From an uncultured Clostridia bacterium (GTDB lineage Bacteria; Bacillota; Clostridia; TANB77; CAG-508), in contig CANQCV010000013.1 in the NCBI GenBank assembly GCA_947591045.1, positions 1 to 43,154 of the forward strand: DNA of 43,154 bases. Direction: 5' to 3'. How positions within the stretch are numbered: the first letter of the stretch is position 1; every line of letters starts with the position of its first letter. Positions 19,849 through 27,575 of this stretch are shown here, in pieces. A program made the translations under genes and the position numbers. The notes below the pieces were generated by a model. The model had not been told where the DNA came from. It saw only the letters and a program-made list of their open reading frames with translations, and made no database searches.

Positions 19849-21177
19849 ATGGCAACAAATAAAGAAAAAAATATAAGATGTTCTTTTTGTGGTAAATCAC
19901 AAGATGGAGTAGATAGAATTATTGCAGGACCCGGAGTATATATTTGCAATGAATGCGTAAAAGTATGCTCTAATATTATAGAAGACGACATGTATGAAGA
20001 TACAGAGTTAACATATACTTTAAATGATAATAAAGAACTTCCTAATCCAGCACAAATAAAGGAAGTATTGGACACATATGTTGTAGGTCAAGAAGAGGCT
20101 AAAAAAACATTATCAGTTGCAGTATATAATCACTATAAACGAATTAGCAACGAGGCAGAAAACGAAGATGATGATGTAGAAATACAAAAAAGCAATGTCC
20201 TATTACTAGGACCTACTGGATGCGGAAAGACTCTTTTAGCACAAACACTTGCTAAAATATTAGAAGTACCATTTGCTATTGCAGATGCAACAACTCTTAC
20301 AGAGGCAGGTTATGTTGGAGAAGATGTTGAAAACATATTATTAAAATTAATTCAAGCTGCAGATTATGATGTACAAAAAGCAGAAAGAGGAATTATATAT
20401 ATAGATGAGATTGATAAAATTTCAAGAAAGTCTGAAAACCCATCTATTACAAGAGATGTAAGTGGAGAAGGAGTACAGCAAGCATTATTAAAGATTGTAG
20501 AAGGAACAATAGCATCTGTGCCACCACAAGGAGGTAGAAAACATCCACATCAAGAGTTTATTCAAATAGATACTTCAAACATTTTATTTATATGTGGAGG
20601 AGCTTTTGAAGGACTAGAAAAGATTGTAAAAGATAGAATTGGAAAAAAATCAATTGGGTTTGGTGCTAATATAGAAAGTAGCAAAGAGATTGATAAATAT
20701 AAGGTATTTGAACAATTATTACCACAAGATTTATTAAAATTTGGTTTAATTCCAGAGTTTGTTGGTAGACTACCAATTATTGCTACATTAGAAGAACTAG
20801 ATAAAAAAGCATTAATAGATATCGTAACAAAGCCAAAAAACGCTCTAGTAAAGCAATACAAAAAGTTATTCTCAATGGATAATGTAGAATTAGAATTTGA
20901 GCCAGAGGCATTAGAATTAATTGTAGACAAAGCAATAGAAAGAAAAACAGGAGCAAGGGGACTTCGTTCAATTATAGAAGAGATTATGAGGGACATAATG
21001 TACGAGATTCCATCAAACCCTAAAATAGAAAAATGCATTGTAACAAGAGAAACTGTAGCAAATGGAGAACCACCAAAAATTATGATAAATAATAATAGGG
21101 AAACATCAAAAAATAATGCTACTATTGTACAAAGAAAAACAAATATCAAACCAAAAAAGACAGGAACAAGTGCATAG
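19849..21177 (+). CDS. clpX: ATP-dependent protease ATPase subunit ClpX
   Basis: AAA+ unfoldase that feeds substrates to ClpP. The N-terminal zinc finger has C11, C14, C33 and C36. Walker A GPTGCGKT lies near residue 122 and Walker [11 protein letters not shown] near 183. The pore and IGF-type contact region is [12 protein letters not shown], and sensor 2 is in [10 protein letters not shown]. At 442 aa it is slightly long through a basic C-terminal tail ([15 protein letters not shown]). It is 17 bases after clpP with SD AAAGGAGAA. Confidence 0.97.
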   Translation: MATNKEKNIRCSFCGKSQDGVDRIIAGPGVYICNECVKVCSNIIEDDMYEDTELTYTLNDNKELPNPAQIKEVLDTYVVGQEEAKKTLSVAVYNHYKRISNEAENEDDDVEIQKSNVLLLGPTGCGKTLLAQTLAKILEVPFAIADATTLTEAGYVGEDVENILLKLIQAADYDVQKAERGIIYIDEIDKISRKSENPSITRDVSGEGVQQALLKIVEGTIASVPPQGGRKHPHQEFIQIDTSNILFICGGAFEGLEKIVKDRIGKKSIGFGANIESSKEIDKYKVFEQLLPQDLLKFGLIPEFVGRLPIIATLEELDKKALIDIVTKPKNALVKQYKKLFSMDNVELEFEPEALELIVDKAIERKTGARGLRSIIEEIMRDIMYEIPSNPKIEKCIVTRETVANGEPPKIMINNNRETSKNNATIVQRKTNIKPKKTGTSA

Positions 21178-21222
21178 ATTTTACAAAATAGTGCACAAAA
21201 ATGAAAAAATTTTGAAAAAGTA

Positions 21223-21251
21223 TTGACAAAATAAGGTGGAGCATTTATAAT
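21223..21251 (+). promoter_or_regulatory. Promoter of tRNA-Gly
   Basis: TTGACA (21223-21228), 17 bases, TATAAT (21246-21251): perfect consensus 22 bases before the tRNA. Confidence 0.9.
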
Positions 21252-21272
21252 AATAAATGTTCCATAATTAAT

Positions 21273-21480
<208 letters not shown>

Positions 21481-21556
21481 TCCACAAACGTGGTTTTGCC
21501 GAAATAGATATAAAAACTCACATCTAAATCGTCAAATTTACAGATGTGAGCTTTTT

Positions 21557-21676
21557 TTATTTATGTAGTTGCTTATCAACCCAGTTCTTATACAGAACTG
21601 TAGCCAAGGCAACGTTTAATGTTAAAGATAGCATAAATGCTATTATAAAAAATAGTATTACTTTAACCATAAACAT
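21557..21676 (-). CDS. Small hydrophobic toxin-like peptide, module 1 (39 aa)
   Basis: MFMVKVILFFIIAFMLSLTL begins one TM helix, and the end is a charged tail YKNWVDKQLHK. Hydrophobic helix plus polar tail is typical of type I toxins. The SD AGGAGAGG is 6-8 bases from the ATG at 21676. The promoter is on the minus strand, TTGTAT (21776-21781), 17 bases, TATATT (21753-21758). The 5' UTR repeats the ATAGGAAATGA and GTGGTTTTGCC elements of the opposing RNA. A longer in-frame reading upstream begins before the likely transcript and lacks an SD. Toxicity is inferred from architecture only. Confidence 0.7.
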   Translation of the reverse strand: MFMVKVILFFIIAFMLSLTLNVALATVLYKNWVDKQLHK

Positions 21677-21823
21677 CACCACCTCTCCTACGAAGATTCG
21701 TAAAAATTGGTGGCAAAACCACATCTGCTTATCATCATTTCCTATGTTTACCAATATACAACATTATTAGATAAAATACAAGCGAACAGAACAAATTTTT
21801 GGAAAAATTTTTTTATTTTAATA

Positions 21824-21967
21824 TTGCAATCTATACCGATTATGATATACTTTAATAAATTGATTGATATTTGTATCAATCGTGGGGAGCAAAAAGTTGT
21901 AGATAACTACGACGTCCGCTCCAAATTAAGACAACTTACGAATTTATAAATGTTTCGTAAGTTTTTT
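21824..21967 (+). ncRNA. Possible small structured RNA between modules 1 and 2
   Basis: A promoter-like TTGCAA (21824-21829), 16 bases, TATACT (21846-21851) is followed by three foldable elements. These are TTGATA/TATCAA (864-879), a stem GGAGC (886-890)/GCTCC (918-922) enclosing GTTGTAG/CTACGAC (896-913), and the duplicated tRNA-Gly terminator (933-967). No ORF with an SD lies in it. The predicted RNA of about 110 bases ends with the same GCTCCA as the tRNA. Confidence 0.4.
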
Positions 21968-22057
21968 CATTTTTCAGACAAATAAAAAAATTGCATTTAA
22001 AAATTTTACTTGACTTTAATTAAAAATCAAAGTATAATAAAACATAGGAAATGAAGA
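21918..22057. repeat. Direct repeat copy B
   Basis: Second copy of the tRNA-Gly 3'-flank repeat (copy A 21341-21480), with a few substitutions. Only GCTCCA of the tRNA itself is included. Confidence 0.9.
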
Positions 22058-22132
22058 AACCACAAATGTGGTTTGCCTAATTGATATGTAAAAAAACACA
22101 CCGAACTGGGCAAGTTACAGATGTGTTTTTTT
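22010..22132 (+). ncRNA. Antitoxin-like RNA, module 2
   Basis: TTGACT (22010-22015), 17 bases, TATAAT (22033-22038). The transcript opens ATAGGAAATGA, with hairpin AAACCAC/GTGGTTT and the element GTGGTTTGCC. It ends in an AAAAACACA / TGTGTTTTTTT stem (22091-22132). The element has three T, not the four seen in module 1, and the opposing mRNA of this module shows the same shortened form. Confidence 0.72.
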
Positions 22133-22137
22133 ATTGT

Positions 22138-22248
22138 CTATTTGCTTAAAATTATAACAAGTATAATCAAGGCAAATACTATAATAGTTTCGACAACTAA
22201 GCCAAATAAAAGTAGGTATATTATTTCTAATAAAACAGCTTCTATCAT
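22138..22248 (-). CDS. Small hydrophobic toxin-like peptide, module 2 (36 aa)
   Basis: The peptide reads MIEAVLLEIIYLLLFGLVVE and continues TIIVFALIILVIILSK. It is almost entirely hydrophobic, with two Glu in the first 20 residues and a single Lys at the end. It is unrelated to the peptides of modules 1 and 3, although promoter, 5' UTR and SD (GGAGGTGGTG) are homologous. The promoter is on the minus strand: TTGTAT (22355-22360), 17 bases, TATATT (22332-22337). Confidence 0.65.
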   Translation of the reverse strand: MIEAVLLEIIYLLLFGLVVETIIVFALIILVIILSK

Positions 22249-22380
22249 AGCACCACCTCCATTCTCACAACGGATGTTGTAGATTAAAAGTGGCAAACCA
22301 CATCTGCTTATCATCATTTCCTATGTTTACCAATATACAAAATTATTAGATAAAATACAAGCGAACAGAACAAATTTTTG

Positions 22381-22500
22381 AAAAAATTTATACATTTTAA
22401 TAATCTCTACAAGAAAAGTAGCAAAATAGCTACTTTTTCTTTTGCAAATTTATATATACATTTTTTATTTATAATGCTATTTACTAAGGAAAGTATTGTA
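22381..22500. repeat. Direct repeat flanking module 3, left copy
   Basis: About 115 bases (AT-rich tail, hairpin AAAAGTAGC/GCTACTTTT at 22414-22437, then TTTGCAAATTTATATATAC) recur at 22879-22995. The hairpin has T-runs on both sides and could be a bidirectional terminator. Confidence 0.85.
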
Positions 22501-22514
22501 TTTGAAAATTTTAC

Positions 22515-22634
22515 TTGACTTTAGTTAAAAATCAAAGTATAATAAAACATAGGAAATGACAAACCACAAATGTGGTCTTGCCGAATAGAGTTAACTCACA
22601 CCTACTCGTCAAAGTACAGATGTGAGTTTCTTAT
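22515..22634 (+). ncRNA. Antitoxin-like RNA, module 3
   Basis: TTGACT (22515-22520), 17 bases, TATAAT (22538-22543). The RNA opens ATAGGAAATGA, with hairpin ACCAC/GTGGT and GTGGTCTTGCC. The terminator is CTCACA (595-600) / TGTGAG (621-626), with a weaker T-run than in modules 1 and 2. Confidence 0.7.
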
Positions 22635-22753
22635 TATTTATGTAGTTGCTTATCAACCCAGTTCTTATACAGAACTGTAGCCAAGGCAACATTTAATGTT
22701 AAAGATAATGTAAGAGATAATGTTAAAAATAGTAACACTTTAAACATAAACAT
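22634..22753 (-). CDS. Small hydrophobic toxin-like peptide, module 3 (39 aa)
   Basis: A paralogue of the module 1 peptide. The first half is divergent (MFMFKVLLFLTLSLT) and the last 20 or so residues are identical, ending YKNWVDKQLHK. SD AGGAGAGG. Promoter on the minus strand: TTGTTT (22852-22857), 17 bases, TATATT (22829-22834). The same two 5' elements are shared with the opposing RNA. Confidence 0.68.
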   Translation of the reverse strand: MFMFKVLLFLTLSLTLSLTLNVALATVLYKNWVDKQLHK

Positions 22754-22878
22754 CACCACCTCTCCTACGAAGATTCGCATAATTGGTGGCAAAACCACAT
22801 CTGCTTATTCTCATTTCCTATATTTACCAATATACAACATTATTGAATGGAAAACAAGCGAACAGAACAAACTTTTGA

Positions 22879-22995
22879 GAAAAATTTATACATTTTAATA
22901 ATCTCTACAAGAAAAGTAGCAAAATAGCTACTTTTTTCTTTTGCAAATTTATATATACATTTTTCAATTTATAATGCTATTTGCTAAGAAAAACA
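22879..22995. repeat. Direct repeat flanking module 3, right copy
   Basis: Nearly identical to 22381-22500, with the terminator hairpin at 22912-22940. The pair suggests duplication of module 3 by unequal recombination. Confidence 0.85.
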
Positions 22996-22997
22996 AG

Positions 22998-23048
22998 TTG
23001 ACTTTACATAATATAAATGATATAATTTGCGTATGGTCAATATGACCA
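22998..23048 (+). promoter_or_regulatory. Promoter and palindromic operator of the LRV gene
   Basis: TTGACT (22998-23003), 17 bases, TATAAT (23021-23026). At the predicted transcription start an inverted repeat TGGTCA-ATA-TGACCA (23034-23048) could be a repressor site. Confidence 0.75.
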
Positions 23049-23077
23049 AATAAAAAATTTTAAAGGAGTGAAAAAAA

Positions 23078-23707
23078 GTGAAGGTTCTATTCGAGTTATC
23101 CGAAATTTCTGTTGAAGAGCGGATAAGGTTGGCAGGGTGTACATCTAATGAACATGCAATAAAGGCATTTGCACAAGACGAAGACTATCAAGTAAGACAA
23201 GCAGTAGCAGGAAATGCCAGTGCAACTCCTGAAGTTCTTCTGAAACTTTCAGAAGATGTGTTTTGGGAAATAAGACAAGCAGCAGCGAGAAACACCAGAG
23301 CAACCTCTGAAGTTCTTTTGAAACTTTCAGAAGACAAAGGATGGCTAGTAAGAAAAGCAATAGCAGAAGATACCAGAGCAACACCTGAAGTTCTTTTGAA
23401 ACTTTCAGAAGACAAAGAAGTGGGAGTAAGAATAGCAGTAGTAAGAAATGCTAATACAACCCCTGAAGTTCTTTTAAAACTTTCAGAAGACGAAGACTGG
23501 GAAATAAGAAGAGCAGTAGCAGGAAATAACAGAGCAACCCCTGATATTCTTTTGAAACTTTCAGAAGACAAAAAATGGAAAGTAAGAATAGCAGTAGCGG
23601 GAAATAACAGAGCAACTCCTGAAGTTCTTCTGAAACTTTCACAAGACGAAGCATGGGAAGTAAGAAGAATGGTAAAGATTAGACAGTATACAAGGGAGCA
23701 GAAATAA
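23078..23707 (+). CDS. LRV/HEAT-like repeat protein with 78-bp DNA repeats
   Basis: A 209-aa solenoid of six 26-residue repeats built as (V/I)RxAVAxNxxATPEVLLKLS plus ED-x-x-W, with a diverged first and a truncated last unit. This matches the leucine-rich repeat variant (LRV) group, thought to mediate protein binding. The DNA units are 78 bp and share long identical blocks, so copy number could change by slippage. GTG start with SD AAAGGAG 7 bases upstream. Codon 14 is CGG (23117-23119, GAG CGG ATA). It aligns with the conserved Arg of the VR pair, and it is the only in-frame CGG in the window not at a frameshift. No signal peptide is visible. Confidence 0.8.
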   Translation: MKVLFELSEISVEERIRLAGCTSNEHAIKAFAQDEDYQVRQAVAGNASATPEVLLKLSEDVFWEIRQAAARNTRATSEVLLKLSEDKGWLVRKAIAEDTRATPEVLLKLSEDKEVGVRIAVVRNANTTPEVLLKLSEDEDWEIRRAVAGNNRATPDILLKLSEDKKWKVRIAVAGNNRATPEVLLKLSQDEAWEVRRMVKIRQYTREQK

Positions 23708-23751
23708 ATATTAGAGTAGCAACCTGTAGAAAAAAACACTAAATTTTTCAC

Positions 23752-23784
23752 ACCCACACTTGTTAAATAACATGTGTGGGTTTT
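23752..23784 (+). terminator. Terminator after LRV gene
   Basis: ACCCACAC (752-759) pairs with GTGTGGGT (774-781), with inner TTGTT/AACA pairing, then TTTT. Confidence 0.85.
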
Positions 23785-23843
23785 CTAAAATTAAAATAAT
23801 CAAGGCAAATAAAATATATTTATAATAAGTTTATAAAAAAATA

Positions 23844-23872
23844 TTGACAAGTAATAAATAAATGGATATACT
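23844..23872 (+). promoter_or_regulatory. Promoter of the (AC)15 small ORF
   Basis: TTGACA (23844-23849), 17 bases, TATACT (23867-23872): near-consensus, 40 bases before the ORF. Confidence 0.8.
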
Positions 23873-23913
23873 ATTAACTGTAGAGGAAAAGTGAACAAAG
23901 GAGAAAATAGCAA

Positions 23914-24030
<117 letters not shown>

Positions 24031-24048
<18 letters not shown>

Positions 24049-24068
24049 GTAAAATTGGTTGGTTTTTT
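24031..24068 (+). terminator. Terminator of the small ORF transcript
   Basis: A 14-bp stem AACCAACTAATTTT / AAAATTGGTTGGTT is followed by T6. A small hairpin AAGGTA/TACCTT (about 23996-24014) precedes it. Confidence 0.88.
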
Positions 24069-24130
24069 GCGTGCATTTTATTTGAAAATATGCAAACTAT
24101 ATTATTAATAAATTACTTAAAAATATTACA

Positions 24131-24160
24131 TTGACATTTATGTCATAAAGAGTATATAAT
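24131..24160 (+). promoter_or_regulatory. Promoter with overlapping palindrome, upstream of the variable surface protein
   Basis: TTGACA (24131-24136), 18 bases, TATAAT (24155-24160). The palindrome TGACAT-TT-ATGTCA (24132-24145) covers the -35 box and could be a repressor site. It predicts a 5' UTR of about 160 bases, in which I see no other gene. Confidence 0.65.
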
Positions 24161-24324
24161 GCAATAAATGAATTCAATCAAATATACAGTGAATATAAAT
24201 AACCAAAGGATACATATTAACAAAAGGTGGACAATGTTATTAATTTTATTAATATAAAATATTAAGATAAATGGAGATATCAAAAGATAACTAATTCATT
24301 TATAGAAAAGGGAGGAATAAACAA

Positions 24325-25593
24325 ATGAACACAAAATCAGCATTTAGGAAAAATGCAAACAATTTCTTGACACATACAAGTAACGACACAGGAATCACAC
24401 TAATAGCTTTAGTAGTAACGATAATAATACTAATAATACTAGCAACAATAAGCATAAACATAATAGTAGGAGAAAATGGACTAATAGCACAAGCAGAAAG
24501 AGCAAAAGGGGTATATGAAAATTCAGCAGATAGGGAACAAGGTATAATGGATCAATATGCAAATATAATTGCTAATGGAGGAAAAACACCGGAAACTCCA
24601 GTAGGAGATAAACCAGGAAAACCGGATGAAAATGGATTTTTTACAGAGAATGGTACAATAGATGGAAAAAAAGCAAGTGAAAATAATCCAACAATACCAA
24701 AAGGATTTAAACCAATACCAACAGAAACATCAAGTTGGACAGGAAAAGAAAAAACAGCGCCAACAGAACAAGATGTAAAAAATGGATTAGTAATACAAGA
24801 TAATTTAGGAAATGAATTTGTATGGATACCAGTACCAAATATATCATTAATGGCAAATAAAATAACAGATAAAGAAGGACAAACAGATTCAAATGGAAAT
24901 GAATATTATCAAGGAAAATTATATGACTTTAATTCAGGAACAGGTATTACAGAAATGACGAAATATGGACACGGAACAGAAAATTATAGAGAGCCAGCAT
25001 ATTTATCAGGAGCAACAAGTGATGATAATACAAGTTATGGAAAATTATTTACAGAAACAAGTTTACAAGAAGATTATAATAGTATGATAGTAAGTGTAAA
25101 GAAATATAAAGGATTTTATGTAGGAAGATATGAAATGAGTGAAGGATTTGCATCAAAAAAGAAAGAAAAATCAGCAGATTCTTCGGTTAATAGATGGTAT
25201 GGTTTATATAGAAAAGCAAACAGCTTTTATTCAAAAGATGATAATGATATAACAGTAGTAGGAAGTATGATATGGGGAAGTCAATATGATAGAATGATGA
25301 TATGGATGACAGACAATGGTATTAATGTAAGAAGTGGAACACCAATATCAGGGGCAACAAGAAATACTGGTATAGAAACAGGAAAAGAAGAAAATGACAA
25401 ATTAAATAATATATATGATTTGTTAGGATGCAGGCGAGATTGGACATTAGAGGCCTGGAGCTCGGACACTCGAGTTTTTCGAGGAGGTGGGAAGGGTTCT
25501 GACCAGGAACTTTGGCCGGGTATACGCGTGTTCGCTGGCCCGGCTAATAACTACGACTATTATGGTACTAGGCTCACACTTTATATAAAATAA
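24325..25593 (+). CDS. Pilin-anchored FGE/C-type-lectin-fold protein with DGR-like variable C-terminus
   Basis: A 422-aa surface protein. Residues about 23-45 (GITLIALVVTIIILIILATI) are a prepilin-type N-terminus with a possible cut after Gly; the usual Glu5 of mature pilins is Ala. A Gly/Pro/Lys linker (about 90-130) leads to a formylglycine-generating-enzyme-like fold: NEFVWIPVP, GFYVGRYEMS, NNIYDLLGC, DWTLEAWSS, RVFRGGG, and the end TRLTLYIK. The last part (codons about 370-415) is rich in Gly, Arg, Trp, Ser and Asp and in G/C bases. That is the pattern of a target diversified by adenine-specific retrohoming. SD GGGAGGA. No reverse transcriptase lies in the window. Confidence 0.8.
   Translation: MNTKSAFRKNANNFLTHTSNDTGITLIALVVTIIILIILATISINIIVGENGLIAQAERAKGVYENSADREQGIMDQYANIIANGGKTPETPVGDKPGKPDENGFFTENGTIDGKKASENNPTIPKGFKPIPTETSSWTGKEKTAPTEQDVKNGLVIQDNLGNEFVWIPVPNISLMANKITDKEGQTDSNGNEYYQGKLYDFNSGTGITEMTKYGHGTENYREPAYLSGATSDDNTSYGKLFTETSLQEDYNSMIVSVKKYKGFYVGRYEMSEGFASKKKEKSADSSVNRWYGLYRKANSFYSKDDNDITVVGSMIWGSQYDRMMIWMTDNGINVRSGTPISGATRNTGIETGKEENDKLNNIYDLLGCRRDWTLEAWSSDTRVFRGGGKGSDQELWPGIRVFAGPANNYDYYGTRLTLYIK
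25430..25590 (+). other. Putative DGR variable repeat (VR)
   Basis: 25441-25560 holds 66 G/C of 120 bases (55%), against 38 of 120 (32%) in the 120 bases just before it, by hand count. The change occurs inside one ORF. It coincides with the ligand-binding loop region of the FGE/lectin fold and ends at the conserved RLTLYIK strand. A template repeat was looked for in the window and not found. Confidence 0.7.
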
Positions 25594-25718
25594 CGCTATA
25601 CATTGATTAAATTACCGAAAAGAGAGTCTGCAAAAGAATGCGTTTGGATTTCTTTTAAGGATTCAAGTAATGAACTTCTCTAGAAAATCAAAATGATTAT
25701 AATATATAACGATATAAT

Positions 25719-25775
25719 AAAGTGCATCTTTTAAAATTAGATTTTTTAGTCTAACTTTGGAGATGTACTTTAATT
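25719..25775. terminator. Hairpin terminator between variable protein gene and ylmH-like gene
   Basis: AAAGTGCATCT (719-729) pairs with AGATGTACTTT (761-771), and inner TTAGA with TCTAA. T/A-rich flanks on both sides make it plausible in either direction. The rest of 25594-25802 shows no gene. Confidence 0.6.
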
Positions 25776-25802
25776 TATTATCCTTTAATATCATATTTAG
25801 TC

Positions 25803-25831
25803 TTGAAAAAATAAAAATATTTGAGTATAAT
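25803..25831 (+). promoter_or_regulatory. Promoter of the ylmH-like gene
   Basis: TTGAAA (25803-25808), 17 bases, TATAAT (25826-25831). Confidence 0.75.
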
Positions 25832-25866
25832 AAAATAGAAAAATTAAGTAATTGTTGGAGAAAAAT

Positions 25867-26676
25867 ATGAATCGACAAGAAATTTTAACTAAATATGAAA
25901 GTGAAGAGGACAAACTTTTAATATCAAAACTATTAGATAAAATTGAATTTGTAGAAAAGAAAAATACAGTAGAAAATACAGATTTTTTGGATATTCACCA
26001 GAGAAGTATTTTAGAAAAAGTATTAACTCTAATAAAATATAAAAATTATGTAGCATATGGCGGATATGAAAATAGTGAAAGAAAAATGATTATTTTATAT
26101 CCAGAAAAGTTAGAAACTGTTTTTGAAAATAATTATTTTGATTATAACAATATTGTACAAGTTATTAGAATTACTTTACCGAATGAAATGAGAGGCAAAT
26201 ATACGCACAGAGATTATTTGGGAGCAATAGTAAAAGTAGGCATCAAACGAGATAAAGTGGGAGATATTTTAGTAAGTATTGATGGAGCAGACATTATTGT
26301 TATTAAAGATGTGGCTGTATATTTAAATACAAGCCTGCAAGAGCTAACAAGATTTAGCAAAAGTGTTTTCGAATTACATAGTATAGAAGAATTAAATGTG
26401 TCTATACCTAAAACAGAAGTGATGGATATTATTATTCCATCTATGCGAATGGATAGTATTGTATCTGAAATAATTAGAACATCTCGCTCAAAAGCTATTG
26501 AAATCATTGAAGAAGAGAGAGTATTTGTTAACAACGAATTAGCAATAAAGAATTCTAAAATGTTAAAAGAGGGAGATATGATTACTGTAAGGGGTAAAGG
26601 AAGATTTAAAATAAATCAAATATTAAGTAGTACAAAAAAAGGAAATTTAGTATTAGAAGTCGAAAAATATATATAA
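25867..26676 (+). CDS. YlmH-like S4-domain RNA-binding protein
   Basis: 269 aa. The N-terminal part (about 1-170) resembles YlmH of the division cluster (GGYENSERKMIILYP, RDYLGAIVKVGIKRDKVGDI). The C-terminal S4 RNA-binding domain begins at MRMDSIVSEIIRTSRSKAIE and ends with GDMITVRGKGRFKI. YlmH homologues act in rescue of stalled ribosomes or near cell division genes, but here the gene is next to folD. The ATG at 25867 is chosen because TTGGAGAA (25854-25861) is its SD; the in-frame TTG at 25852 overlaps that SD. Confidence 0.85.
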   Translation: MNRQEILTKYESEEDKLLISKLLDKIEFVEKKNTVENTDFLDIHQRSILEKVLTLIKYKNYVAYGGYENSERKMIILYPEKLETVFENNYFDYNNIVQVIRITLPNEMRGKYTHRDYLGAIVKVGIKRDKVGDILVSIDGADIIVIKDVAVYLNTSLQELTRFSKSVFELHSIEELNVSIPKTEVMDIIIPSMRMDSIVSEIIRTSRSKAIEIIEEERVFVNNELAIKNSKMLKEGDMITVRGKGRFKINQILSSTKKGNLVLEVEKYI

Positions 26677-26693
26677 ATGGGAGGAGTAAACTT

Positions 26694-27530
26694 ATGGTTA
26701 TAGATGGAAAAGCATTAGCTGCAGAAATAAGGAGCAAACTAAAGGGAGATGTAGAAACTTTAAGAAAAAATGGAATTATTCCAAAGCTAGCAGTTATAAT
26801 GGTGGGAGATAACAAGGCATCTCAAGTATATGTGCGTAATAAAAGCAAAGCATGTAACGAATTAGGCATTGAGTTTGAAGAGTTTTTAAAAGACGAAAAC
26901 ATTTCACAAGAAGAACTAATTATCCTTATTGATGAGTTAAACAACAGAAACGATATTCATGGCATTTTGTTGCAAAGTCCAATACCAGACCATTTAGACA
27001 TAAGAGAGGCTTTTAACAGAATTGATTACAAAAAAGATGTAGATGGCTTTAACCCAATAAATGTAGGAAAACTTGCTATAGGGGAAGATGGTTTTGTATC
27101 TTGTACACCATTAGGGGTTATAAAGATGCTAGAAGAATATAACATAGACATAGAGGGTAAAAATGCTGTTGTTATTGGTAGAAGTAATATTGTTGGTAAA
27201 CCAGTGTCACAATGTTTATTAAACAAAAATGCTACAGTAACAGTATGTCATTCTAAAACACGAAATATTAAAGATATAGTAAAGCAAGCAGATATAGTTG
27301 TTGCAGCACTTGGAAAACCAAAGTTTGTAACGGAAGACATGATAAAAGATGGAGCAGTTGTAATAGATGTTGGAATTAACAGAGGAGAAGATGGCAAATT
27401 AGTTGGTGATGTAGATTTTGAAAACATAGAATCAAAAGCATCATACATTACACCAGTTCCAGGAGGAGTTGGACCAATGACAGTAGCTATGTTGATGAAT
27501 AATGTTATAAAAGCAGCAAAACAGTTTTAA
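26694..27530 (+). CDS. folD: Bifunctional methylenetetrahydrofolate dehydrogenase/cyclohydrolase FolD
   Basis: Interconverts methylene-, methenyl- and formyl-tetrahydrofolate. The active-site pair Y46 and K50 lies in QVYVRNKSKAC. Other signatures are LLQSPIPDHLD, KDVDGFNPINVGKL, VIGRSNIVGKPV (NADP site) and TPVPGGVGPMTVAMLM. At 278 aa it is complete. SD GGGAGGAG. It follows the S4-domain gene by 17 bases. Confidence 0.96.
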   Translation: MVIDGKALAAEIRSKLKGDVETLRKNGIIPKLAVIMVGDNKASQVYVRNKSKACNELGIEFEEFLKDENISQEELIILIDELNNRNDIHGILLQSPIPDHLDIREAFNRIDYKKDVDGFNPINVGKLAIGEDGFVSCTPLGVIKMLEEYNIDIEGKNAVVIGRSNIVGKPVSQCLLNKNATVTVCHSKTRNIKDIVKQADIVVAALGKPKFVTEDMIKDGAVVIDVGINRGEDGKLVGDVDFENIESKASYITPVPGGVGPMTVAMLMNNVIKAAKQF

Positions 27531-27575
27531 GGGGATATTTTTATTCGGGGGTTCTTTTTTAGAAAGGAAAACCAA

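Noticed and set aside
23188-23757. 189-aa minus-strand ORF over the LRV gene
   Set aside because: It mirrors the 78-bp repeats of the plus-strand gene, has no SD, and the plus frame has a clear repeat-protein pattern and promoter.
24070-25860. DGR template repeat next to the variable gene
   Set aside because: I compared the flanks and the island with the end of the variable region and found no second near-copy; the match must lie outside the window if it exists.
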